From positions 17,196 to 81,195 of the forward strand of contig JAPYMA010001929.1 of the NCBI GenBank assembly GCA_035041965.1: 64,000 nt of DNA. The letters run 5' to 3'. The stretch's first letter is position 1. The number at the start of each line of letters is the position of its first letter. Position numbers and translations under genes: made by a program. This DNA comes from Anisakis pegreffii (taxonomy: Eukaryota; Nematoda; Chromadorea; Rhabditida; Anisakidae). Shown one piece after another: positions 21,734 to 34,351 of this stretch. The notes below the pieces were generated by a model that saw only the letters and a list, made by a program, of their open reading frames with translations, searched no databases and was not told the origin of the DNA.

Positions 21734-24660
21734 TTATGCGAAATTAAGTGGTATATGATTGAAGTTTGACATATGATCCGTTGCGAGATGACATCTTGCT
21801 GTGCGCTGGATATGTAAACCATCGACAATACGCATCAGTTCAACGAAAGCCTGGAATATTCGAAATCAGTTGGGAGAAAACTGTTAGCAGTTATCGACGC
21901 TATCAGGCGATTTTGATCATATTCCCAGGCCGAAGCCTCATAAGCAATTCTAACTGTCGCAAAATCCCAAACATCAGATGCGAGTTCCATCGTCGAATAA
22001 TTCATTTAGAAGAAAGATCAGCACTCTGAATATCACTGTAAACAATCAGTGATACTGACTCCGTTTCGAGTGAAACTTTTTCTCGCAAGAGAGACAAAAT
22101 TTTGCGCAAAAGCTGGACTCTTTCTGTAGTGATTCTTAGCAAATGGACATATTTCGATATCGGTGTAGCCGTCGAAATGGGTCAATTAATATATTTTAGT
22201 TTGAAGCTCGGATGTAACGAATAGTAAGAGAGTCGGATTAAGTGGTAAACCTGATGGACACGGTCGTTATTCTTTGCTGAAACCTCAACGAACGGGCATC
22301 CAACATATCTGGCAAATGATTGGCCTTCATACGATGAAACCTGCCACAATTTCTTGTCCACATCAGCTTTCGTACCGACAATCACCATTGGCATCTAGAA
22401 ATGCGAATATCTCTTTACTTTTTGCTTTCGAATCAAGCCGTTTCGAGCGCAAAGAATGAACTTTGCATGCGAAAACATCATTGAAAATGTAGACATGAAC
22501 GTTATGAAACATGTTTCCATCGAAAAGATGCTGAAATACTGTCAGATTAAATTACTTCGTCGCCGCGTGTCTTCATCACGCGCTGATGAAGATTGATCGC
22601 CTCGAAGAGAGAATTCCTGTCGGTAACGCTGTAGATGAGCATGAACGCGTCAGCCGTTGACATATTCGAATGAAGATCCTTAAAATGAACTTTCCAGAAT
22701 GATAATCTCATTTCTTGAGCGTTTCTCTAACGTACACTAATCATCAACACTGTAAAAGTTCAAACAGACATCTCAGCACATCCCTTCAAATGCAGTGACC
22801 GTAAAAAGTTTTCATTTAGAGCTGAAGAGAAGAATTCTGAATAAGTTTCGCAATTCTCAAAATAATCCCAGATAAAATGCAATAATCAGTCAATAAAAAA
22901 CCATTTCAAGCAACGACAAAACGTTGATCACTCACATCGGTGTCAATTATCTCGATCATGAAACGTGATCGAATGCCTTCACAACTTCGATCGGAACTCA
23001 ATGAAGATAGCCTTCTCTCCATGCTGCTACCAAACGAGTTTATTTCATCGTCATTTTCACCAAAGAAAACTTCGTTCAAAAATTGTCTTTTAGCCTGAAA
23101 ATACTTTCCCATCTCAGTGGAACCTCATTTAACGTTTTTTAAACGCAAGCAACATTCAACAAATCTATTTTCGACAATAGGCTGCTGTGTGAATGAAAGC
23201 TTCCACCGATTTCACAGATCTCAGCAAATTTATGCACAAACTGAATAAGGAACGCACGGGTAGCTCTACCAGTAACTGCCGTAAACATAAGGAGGTATAA
23301 CTCACCAAGCAGCTTTTACCGCTTCTTCTTGCTCCTAGAATCGCAATATGGCATGTGATTATTTTAGCCTGAAATTGCCACTCATTGAATATCAGTATTA
23401 TCAGTAATCACAACGCATTACAAAGGAAAATGACGAAAATATTGATGATCTTAGGTCGGAAAGAAAATAAAACATTAAGGAATGCCATTCGCTCACATCA
23501 TTGATAATTTGTTCGGTTGTTCTATCGACACTGAAATGAGTGTTGAATTGGGTGTAATGATTGATGGTGGATATCGTCTGGTTTCTGTAGCGAGCAGTGT
23601 TCATTTCGTCAAAGGCCGCATTATCGTAGCATTTAGTTGTACCGCTATAAAGCGGATTTTCGATGATAGTTTCAGAATGCATATCCTCTGATAACAAATC
23701 GTCCACACGGTTGTAGCGTTTCGGTGGTATCTGAAAGTATTTGAGTTGTTCTTGAGTGCAACGGTTGCGTATACAAAAAATACTTTTTAGTAAACAATTT
23801 TTTGATTACAAATAAGCTCATTATCAGTACAGTAAAGAAAATTTTAGGGGTCCGAGAACATTTCCAGTTGTAATTTTCACTTGAAAGTTCAATTTGTAGT
23901 GAGATATATTGAGATATTATCGCAAAATAGATGATGTTTGGTAATTAAAAGACGATCAAAGCATCGTACCAATTTAGGCGGTTCACCGCAGAGTGGGCAA
24001 CGTGGACTCGAATAGACAGGGATATTTTCGTTGCGATCCGAATAAAGAGGGGATTTAGAGGGTGTGCTAAGCGGAAAGGCTCTCGGCGAGCAATATCCGG
24101 CCGTGACACCCATGCGGATACGACGACGTCGTGACGAGCGCCTCTCATTGTTGCACAATTCAGTTAGGCAGTCGTTACAGTCACTGCATAACCAGTGTCC
24201 ACAGTCCAGTATCACTCCCTTAAAGTTGGTTTTTTGTAATTGATTCGAATGAGTGGAGCATACGGACACATACAATGGAACAATTCAAAACGAATGAATT
24301 CTACAATATCGCCCGATCGCATGAAATCAATTCAATCCGAACAGTAATTGTCATTGCATGGAATACGGGAGGAAGAAACGACTTAGATGAACTTGTGTCC
24401 AATCAAACGATACTTTAAGAAATATTTAATTTCTCCTAAGAAATAATCACGAAATTCGCACAACAGCTCACCTCGTGTATAATATTGAAGCAGTTCGGGC
24501 AATGACCGTCCTGCTTAATTCGTAAATTATCACCACTTCCAGTCGAATCCGTATCTGAAGCAAGACGTCGTAATTCGGGGTCGTCTTCAGACGAGGCAGT
24601 TGACCATGTGCAATAGTCGCTGTCGCATGCATACAGTCCACCTGACGTAGATGCGTCCAT
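21734..24660 (-). CDS. RING finger / Ras-like GTPase fusion protein
   Basis: Eight exons join in a single frame, every intron in phase 0: 24660-24472, 24218-23970, 23730-23497, 23368-23306, 23094-22936, 22678-22556, 22394-22251, 21850-21734; 425 aa. Residues 54-140 form a C3HC4 RING: CPNC (54-57), CGHWLCSDC (69-77) and CPLC (137-140), with an unusually long basic, Ser-rich loop of 59 residues between Cys77 and Cys137. A linker (147-224) leads to a Ras-like domain: P-loop GARRSGKS (236-243), strand/switch II region IEIIDTDD, then TADAFMLIYSVTDRNSLFEA, VGTKAD (345-350, the NKxD box) and EVSAKNN (the SAK box). Compared with Ras it lacks the DxxGQ glycine and glutamine, has Arg at positions 12 and 13, has Thr for Asn in NKxD, and ends ...LNFA without a prenylation motif. 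An E3 ligase controlled or targeted by a pseudo-GTPase module is an inference. TRIM23 (RING plus ARF) is the only analogous layout I know, and I do not recognise a named orthologue. Confidence 0.85.
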
Positions 24661-24673
24661 TATTCTGAAAAAG
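24661..24673 (-). promoter_or_regulatory. trans-splice-like acceptor before RING-Ras ATG
   Basis: CCTTTTTCAG ends at 24665, only 4 nt before the ATG. So short a leader behind such a strong acceptor is typical of a nematode SL-accepting 5' end and supports 24660 as the true start, with the RING as the real N-terminus. Confidence 0.55.
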
Positions 24674-27600
24674 GTCTTAAGATTGATCGATGTAAAGTTG
24701 CTTGTTCAATGGACATCACGAGCGATATTCTACAACAACTTCAGCTAGCCACATAACAACTCGACTGAATCTTTCATCTGTGACGATCGAATGTGCTTGC
24801 GATCGCTAACAACATTGTTTACAAAAAGAAACAGAGTAGTGTGATTTGGGTAGTTTAGCGCACACGAATTCGGATTCAAATGATTGGTTCGTAGTTCACA
24901 TGACAAACATTGCAATAAAGTTAGCTAACATTAAGAAAATGGTCGATCAGCAAGCGACAAAGGAAACGAACGAATAATTTGAGGAATTTGGTCAAACTGT
25001 TCATTGCCAACAGTTTTGTTCGCGAAAGACAGTGAACCTTAAGTTTTTGGTACAGACGAACGTTCACTTTGTACAGTAATTGAACAAAGTATGTACTACT
25101 GCCACTTTTCAGCATGCCCTCGAAACGTGAGAGTGAGGAGGTGAAACTTGGTGACAGACTGAGGTGTTTAATGAGAAATCACGAAAGCAGGTAACTGTCC
25201 AATCACGATTAATTTCAAATACGTTTGACAAATTAGTAATCAGCGACCACATGTTATAATATGGTGAGTGTACGTCAATAACAATTTATAACTTGCATGT
25301 TAAATATGATAGATTAGTTGCGAAGATTATAAATTAATGCGATTGATGGTCAGTTCGGAAGTTGTGCGAGCGAAAATATTGGTGGAGTTGAAGAAGAATT
25401 AGTTGGAAGGTATCAAAATAATTTGAATATGTCAACGCGTATATTCATCAAATCAATCATGCGATTTGACACGATATATGATGATATGCGTGCTACAGAT
25501 CCACTAAACCATCTACAAACACGAAAATTTCATCTCAACAACACAGTTTCTATTCAATTGCCTCAATTGCTCCCCATACTTGTATCACTGGCTAGGGGCT
25601 GCGTTCAGATTGTTATGAAGTTAGCTGAAAATTAGCGAGGTATTGTACTTTTAGAGCAAGGTGGCCTAAAATCCGTTACAGCAAAGCTTTTAAAAGAGAA
25701 TAAATTATGAACTATAGCTAATAAAGTAGCTGGACGTGCCTAAAATGAGTGAAATTCATATTTAAAGCGTGATGTCAGGTCTAAATTTGATAGTAATTAA
25801 GGATTGATTACTAGCCAGCAATTGTGTAGTCATTAACAGCAGCAGCAAAAGATGAAGTTAGGAGTTATCTGATTCAAAGTTAAGATCTGCTCGATGGCAT
25901 GTGAAGGCACTTGAATTTGAATACGCTAAAATATTCACTATCAGCAAACAAAAGAAAACAAATCTGAAGATATACAGCAGTCATAAGAGATTTACACTGC
26001 CGGAAACACAAAGCATAAAAGTTGTCAGTTCTGATCAATAGGTTTCAGTACGAAGACGTCTCCTATTGTATTGCGATAATTTTATTGCCCTGGGAAAATA
26101 GATCGTCCACAAACAAAACGCAATTTTTTCATCTTGTTTGTACGAATAATTCGTGTTATCTGATAATCGATCAAACCAAGAGCGCAATTTGTTTGAGTCG
26201 GCGGAAACACCGAAAGGGAAGGGCAGATAAAAAGAGTTTATGAGTTAAAGAAGATAAGGAGTGAGAAACATACTGACCATGAACTTGATTAGAAAGGATG
26301 TCTAAGATTAGCAGCTGTAATATTTATTGCGTTTTATGATCACCTCCATATTTGCTCAAGAAATCGTAACTCTTTCAGTTGTCGTAATATAACTCTTTCA
26401 TTCGTTTATCAACACTTTAGTGTTCCAACAAAAACATCCGTTGTTCGGTTAAACTAAACATTCCTTCATATTCACTGACAATTGTTTGGTTGATTGAGAA
26501 TAACTGTGGCAAATCTGATAATGAGAAAATTCGGATAATTAGATTGAACCCATCACTGATTCTGAGTATCGAGTCATTTTATTTGCTTTTGTCGCAAGAA
26601 TTTCCAAAGATTGCCCAAAACACTATGAACGTGCTTGAAAAAATCACATGGAATGTACTTGAAATATTCAGAGCATTCTCTGGGAAAACGATCCAATTTC
26701 GGGAAACTGAATAAGTTAAAAATCAGTTAGATCCGGATGGAAAAGAGAAAAACGGTCAAAATTGAATAAATTTCGAGATGATGCGCACAACCAATCAGTG
26801 TGAACAGCACGATGATGTGAGCCACAAACATTTTTGAAAACAACTTCCTTATGTCAGTGCGTTAATATCGTTTGATGCGTGCAAAGAAGGATATCGAGGA
26901 AAAAAGAATTTAATATCTGCAGTACTCACGATAGAACAGAGATACACACACACTTAATGAGTTGCAATTACTGATTAATAGTAACTAAATAAATGATTGA
27001 ATAAACATTCAAGATGATATAGGTAGGTAGGTGTATTAAGTAAAGGCGATTTGCACTGATGAGCATGAAGGAAGATGAATGCGTAAGGCAATTGATGATC
27101 GCCTCGATGAGACATGTCAAAATCAAGTATTCAGAGATCAGACCCGATTGAATGCGCTCGTTGAAGAGTACGGCTTAAAGTTGTTCTTGAACGGCTAACT
27201 CAGTTGGCATTGCTATTGTATTATGACAATGTCAACGATTACTTGACCAACAACTTCAGAACAAAAACTTCTTCTTTTCTATAGAACAATCCAGAGGCAT
27301 TTCTAGTCAATTATGAATCATTAACGAAAACTTTTCGAACAGGATACTTTGAATAAGTGGTGGAAAATGATGGACAGATGAAATATCTAATTGCAGATAG
27401 CATTTAAAAATTAGCAAAATAAATGATCCGAATCAAATAAGTTTCGAAACCTGTGCTGTGTAACATTTAACGAATTAAGTCGAAAACACTGCTGATTTCG
27501 ATTAAGAAGCATTGAAAACAAAAACTTTCATATTCTTAACAGTTTTGATAGAGATGAATGAAAACGAACAGAACTGAGCTCGAGAGAGGATTCATAATGA

Positions 27601-30600
27601 ATCATTGAATAGGTGATGTGAAGAAGATTGAGTGTTGGTATGATGTGCTGATTACGAGTAAAGATGGGCGTCGGCATTTTAGCGATTTGTCTTTGAGCTA
27701 TAATCTGCCTTATACGTTTACCTCTGTCTGGTCAAGACGAAGGTCTCTCCGTGACTCTCAATAACAGAACAACATTACGATTTTTATCGTATCGCCGTTT
27801 TCGATCGCTCCATCGGCTCATATATCATCATCAAACACGCAACCGCAACGCCAATAACAAATTGACTACATCAAAAAATTATGCTCAGTCATGATCACTG
27901 TCTTTTTTCGGATGATTTATTGCTACATTTCCGGCTACTAAACAACTTTTGAAGTTTGCATTCTTATTAGCGCTTCGTTTGTGTTCTTCAAAAGGATGGT
28001 TGCGACACTAATTCATTTTGATTCATAATTCTTTAGACTAGACAATTTGAAAAGAATTTGACGAGAGGACTGGATTTTATAAATTTTTCCAGGCAATTCT
28101 TATGCAAGATAAAGGGGAACCAGGGAACTAGATATTACATGATAACAGATAGATGTATTTGCATAGGGAATGGCTTCGATTAGTAATTGAATGAATGAGA
28201 AACGAGCACACTGGTGATTATTTCCAGCAGAAATTCAACGTTTCTCAAGTTGAATGATGGCGTTATGTCGGAAAATTGAGGAATTGAGAAGAGAAAATTT
28301 TTTATTATAATAACAGAAATTGGCGACAAGATCAAATCAATGGAGCGATGGAACGATCAGTAGAGCTCAACATCGTGTGGATGGTTGAAACGTTCAAGAA
28401 ACATAATCAAAGTTGGACTGCTACATTAAACTCACTCTAATTGATCGGAGAAATATGAAATTAAACCGACAGTTGTTTATCGTTTGCAATTTGACCAATA
28501 TGGATATGTGGAATGAAAATGAACGCAATTTGAGTGGAGAAGGACAGGTGTGGTGCTAATTCGAGACTTTATTTGCTAAAAGATTGAATTTTTGCTCAAA
28601 ACAACTGAGTAAATATTGAGTAAGAAGCGAAACGTGATATTGTGTCAGGCATAAACACCTTCCGGAGAAGGAAAGCAATCGTATCTGAAGGGAAGATCTG
28701 GGCAGAATGAAGTGCCAATTGCAAGGAGCGATAATAGGAACAAATCATCCTTCAAGCTAACAAAATGCGTTCACCTATTCAAAATTGTTTTTTCGAACAG
28801 TCGAATTTGTGGAACAGCATTTTCACAAAGGGAAAAGGGGGAGGGATGAGGTAAACTTTCCAGTTTTTTTCACTGAATTTCCCTTCACTTATTATTAATT
28901 TCAGTGTAATCTTCATAGGATTCAGATTCAGTGAGTCCATCCGAGAATACAGTGGAACAGAGTGAAAATTTTAAAGTGTCGCATTCAAATGAAGGGCAAG
29001 ATCTACCGAAAATCACTCCGACCACGTTTCCCGATAATATTCATGCTCATTGTGATTTGTAAACTGTTGCATAAAATGATTCGTGAAGATTACTCGCAAT
29101 AATAAGATTAGCAAGAGAGCAGCAGAATTATGAGCATTATCAACTACCTGAACAGAAATTAAAGTCAGTTGGAAAGGAACGGTATGGGGTCAACGAGGAT
29201 AGTCGAGTGCTCTGAATCGAGAAGATTGGCTAGATTTGATACTAAAAAGATGATGATATATACGCTAACATCTGCTCTTTTAGATGCAGGTGTATGAGAT
29301 GTTCATTGGATATGATGATTAAATATAATATGCGAGGTTGTTGGTATTTTTAATTCGTTGGGTCATTTTAAGCGAAATTTTATTCGAAAATATTAGACGG
29401 ATAAGTCGTTTTATTACATAATTGAATTCATTCACACACCCATCCAGATCAAATCGCCCATTCATCACCAAGCAAACAACAAGTGCACAGTGCAAAAGAA
29501 TGCATATGATCGCTTATGCGAAGTCATAAAACTTAATTGCTGTCATTATTTGGCACAATCTGAAAATTTATTGCTAACAATTTATTCCATTCATCATCAA
29601 ATCATTATGCATTTTGCATACCATTTATTATTGTCATTATTATGACGCTACGCCATTAATAGTTTCATAATTTAACGATTTGAATTTGATTATTTTTATT
29701 GTAATTGCACTAGTTGATATGAATTGCATAACAACAAACAATTTCGACAGCTATTTTGAATGATCATTTCGATGCAAGAGAAATTTTACTCAAGGTAGTT
29801 TAGGAATGATAAGAGACTTTCATTATCGATGCACATCATTAAATAGCGATTTGACGAATTTGAACTATCAGAAACAATTAGTTGCATCTATAAATGTGCA
29901 GTCAAGGCCAATCGACTGTAAAATTAACGGAGATTTTTGATCACTTTTACGACTGCACACTCACAATATAAACTCACTGTGACTTTCATTAAGGCGATTG
30001 GGTTCAAATCAGCCATAAAAGTTTCACTTGTGAGTTCATTCAAATTAGGTTTGTTATGGGAGAAGTTCGAATTTCATGAAGATGGATGATTCCCAACGAT
30101 ATTATCGTTAGCTGCGCGGAAAGAAGAATGCCAAGGAAGGAAGAATGTGATATTAGTGATATTGGTGATAACAGAGAGGCATAAACTCGTAATGAGTTGA
30201 ATTGCTGATTAAGTAAATAAATAAGTGGATGGTAGAAGTTTTTGCATTAAATGAGCAAGGTTTTGGACTCACGCTAAATTAAAAATATTAAGTGTTGACT
30301 TGAACAGGACGAATTATGAAATGCACAAAACAACGGCGCTAATGTGTTGTTTACGGTTTATCCGAATCACACGATTACTTCATTATCGGTATGGATTGAC
30401 GTTAATGAGATTAGCAAAAGTGATCGATGAATTTTTTAGCAACAAATCAAAATGACACTATTCAATTGAGCACACTTCACTATGGCATACTGCACTTGAG
30501 ATGATTCCTAAAAGCAAATGATAAAGAGTATGACCCGAACTATTATTTTTAGATAATCAGCGGAACAGCGGGAGTCAACACTTAATCATTGTACGTACGA

Positions 30601-33600
30601 GAATCGATGGTGGTATCCTAAGACTTTTCAAAATGCGATTATCGCTAAACGTCTAATTAATGATACCTGGCACAAATCGATCAAAACACTCGATTGCGTT
30701 CACTCGGTTTTGATACACCGTTCAAATAACTGAATTATTGTGAAATAACCAGAAAAGATGTGTTTCATCATTTAAATGCTTAATTGTAACACGGAAGCGA
30801 GTCTTTGTCATGAAATAGTTGCCACGATTTAACATGCAAACAATTTTTATTTCTTTAACGCGCATAATGAAACGAAAGAAGATAGTTTTGAAGTCTTGCT
30901 TAATACTCATATCATACACTGAAACATTTCACCGACATTTTGTTCAGACTGGATTTTGTTTTCCAGATTGATGAATAATATCAAAGAGCAATTCGCCTCT
31001 AAACGAAACCAATATCTTTTCATGTCGATAGAGCTTGAAGGCAATTTGCTCTTTCAGAGTTGAGCAATTGAATGCGTGTGAAGATTTTTCGAAAATCTCT
31101 CTTAATACCACTGAACAATTTCTAGATCGTTCAATAAGTCGGAGTTCATTTTAACATTTTCCATTTGCTCCCTCAAAAATTCTAGGGTATTATTTTAGGG
31201 TAGTCATAATACAGATTATACGGATCAGTGCATTTACATTGAAAAAGAACACAATCATAAATAAATGATCAAAGGATCGATGCGCTACCGTTTGCAACTC
31301 ACCTTGTCACGGATACAAAAGATATCATCTGATCGTTTATTTAAAATAATATCTTACGTTCCATCACTGGAAGACTGAGTGATCTGTGACAAACTTCAAA
31401 CAACTTTCTTATAGCTGATGATTCATTCATGTTTACTACGATTTTCGCGAATGTATAAACAAACTCCTTATGGAATACGAAAGAGGATACAGAAACTTTA
31501 TATGAGATATCAGCTATACTTAAATTTGAGCTGAAATTTTGAACGACATTACATATTTTAAACCGCGCGTGTTTCAGTGAGCAATAAGAATGAAAGAGAA
31601 TTGTTGCTATTGAAGTGTTCCACTCAATCGAATGAGCCTTATTTGAGTCGAATAAGTCTATGTGAATTAAATTTTTGGTTTCTATTGCGAAACAAAAGTT
31701 TTGTGTGACGCATCAGGCAAAAGATATAAGATTGCTAAATGCGCAACTGCAAAAGGTTGTAAGTGAAGTTTACGACAATAAAAAACTTGTCGGTGGTCAC
31801 TAAATTGCCCGTCTTAAGACTACAATCAAATTTACACTCGAAACTATTCGCTGCGTCGTTAAAAAGTGTAGTCGATGGTTGTAAAATAGAAGTAAACGTG
31901 CAATAAAGTTTTAACAAAATGCCCATAAAATCAAAACAATACGCGCTATCCGACAACGAAACGATCGTTCAAAACAGCACCGAAGATGAATATTTCAAAA
32001 GAGAATGATCGCAGCAATTGCAAGGACGTGCCTATCACTCATCATATCATTTCCTGTTCGTTTTATGATGTTCGTCCGAGCGTTCGGTAGGCAACACCTG
32101 TCCCTGAGGGTGTATGTAGTAGTTTGATTGACGGATATTTACTGCGACAACTGAAGACCAATTTGATGATGTTTATACGAATCAATTGCTCGTGTTCACC
32201 TGGAGGGATACCCTCAATTTGTTTATGACATTGATATCAAACATAATAACTAGAGCCAGCTTTTGCGCAACAGTTTAACACATTTAATTGATTCAACGAA
32301 GCCATCACACCTGTTTTATTCCTCACTGCAGCCAAGTGATCAGAGGTTGACCTCTATGTGGCTAAAGCAATGCCGTAAGCAAACAGATCCTATAGAAGTG
32401 GCCAATGGACTCAAAAATATCAAAACAAATATGAAATCGGTGGATATTCAAAAATAGCAATTTATAACTCGGTAAGAAAATAGGTGATCATATGCGATGA
32501 ATTCAATGGCACCAACATTCAGTCGAACAAAGCTACTGTTGAATTGGGATGCGCAGTACGGTATTATCGAAACTAAACACAAAAGATCACCGTCAAAAGT
32601 GATTTTGCTACGACTTTGGAAACTTCCAAATATTCCATTGATAAGGTCAATAAATGTTGAATGAGTTCATGTTTAACACTCTGCTTTCATTTACAAAAAC
32701 TGGCGGATTCACATTCACTTTGTTGCAGAGCTTGTATAACAGGATGCATTATTAAATGTTGCGTAATCTTATTAATGATACTGTGTTTTGTCCGGATAAT
32801 GATGAGTGAGAATAGTCATTAACTTAACAAAAGGTAATAATTAAAGCAGTTAAACGTTGATTCTTAGTTACGGTTACCGTAATAATGATTGAGTACGCTG
32901 AGCAGATGTTTGCTGAGGGAAAACATAACTGGATAAGTTTTCAAGCAAACCAGATATCATAAATTATGATTAATGAGAACCTATAAACAAGTGACGGTTA
33001 CTATTGTGGATGCAGTTGTTTTATGTCATCTGTTATTATTGAAACTCAACATGAGTATTGTTATCGGATTGAATATCTCGATTAGTGAGGGGCTTAATTT
33101 GCAGTATCTATCAAATTGATGGTTGATTATGCTGTTGATATAAAATGGTATGATTGATAGCTTTTGGATTGGTATGGGAATGAAATATGTTTGTATTTGG
33201 TGTGTTTTTCTCGAATTGGTTTTGTAAATAAGACAATGTTAGGAAGTGGTGATAAGAGAGTGAAGAATACAAACAGAAAAGGCATTCAACACTGTGATCG
33301 AATCGATCATTCTGTCGTTATGATTCTCCGTATGTCTTCGTTGATTTCGAATGGAAGATTGCTCATTGATGTTTTTATTGTGAGAAAAAGAATGAGCTTC
33401 TGAATATCTATCTGATTTGCAGAACCACTTCTTTTTCTTCAGTGACGTTTTCGATGAATTATTCAAGTTGAGTTAATCGACTTCTTACATTTTTTGCTTT
33501 ACATTCATGACCAATAAGCAACAGGCACATGGTTATGAGGGTCATTCATGAGATATTGCAGCAGTGCATCAGCAACAAGTTCTTTAGAGGCTGATCACTG

Positions 33601-34318
33601 AAATTAGTTCTAGTCATGAAGAGGCCGCGCGAGAAATTGAATCCACTCGTGCTCTGATATCAGATCAAACCTATTTGTATCGCAAAAGAATGGCTTAGTA
33701 ATACAATCAACTGAGAATATAGCCAACATGATGAAGGGGTCATCCAACATAATGCACAGGAACAATATTTTAGAAATTTCTTTGAGACAAGTTAGTGAAA
33801 ACCATTGAGCATCAGCTATATGATTGATGAACCTCTAATTGTTGATAGCGATCTTTTGGCTTCCTAAGATAATATTCGGCTCATTGCAAATAACACTACC
33901 GACAGGAACACAAGCAACTCACAGTCAGTCAAGACTGCGATCAAATCATAATGTTCATTTGAAATTTATTCTAGAATAGTCGAATGCTAACTTCAAATGT
34001 TTGAAATGAAAACAAAAAGTAGTATCCTAATATCGTTATAACATAAATCTATGGTCGCCACAATTCTTCTTCAGGTGACCCGCTCATCCAGTGCACTTGA
34101 ATGCACTTAAACCACCAGTCTTAGGTAAATTTATCGCTCTGCAATGGAAAATGCATCCAGAAAATATTGAGGTCTCATAGGCTCTGTTGGTTTGTGGTTA
34201 TTATTTGAAACTTCAGTATCGTCTGAAATCATTTATTCATCAAACTGCTTCAATATTCTAAATTCGAAAGCATAATGAGGTATGCAGAAATTCGTCCGCC
34301 AAACCAACTTCAATGTTT

Positions 34319-34351
34319 GCATTCGGAGTGGTCAAATGCATTCGGAGTGGT
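34319..34351. repeat. 14-bp direct repeat, period 19
   Basis: GCATTCGGAGTGGT occurs at 34319-34332 and again at 34338-34351 with a 5-bp spacer. Both copies are perfect. It is a small local tandem duplication without an obvious role. Confidence 0.8.

Noticed and set aside
29990..30020. GGGTTCAAATC as a tRNA T-loop
   Set aside because: No acceptor stem, D-arm or anticodon arm can be formed around it.
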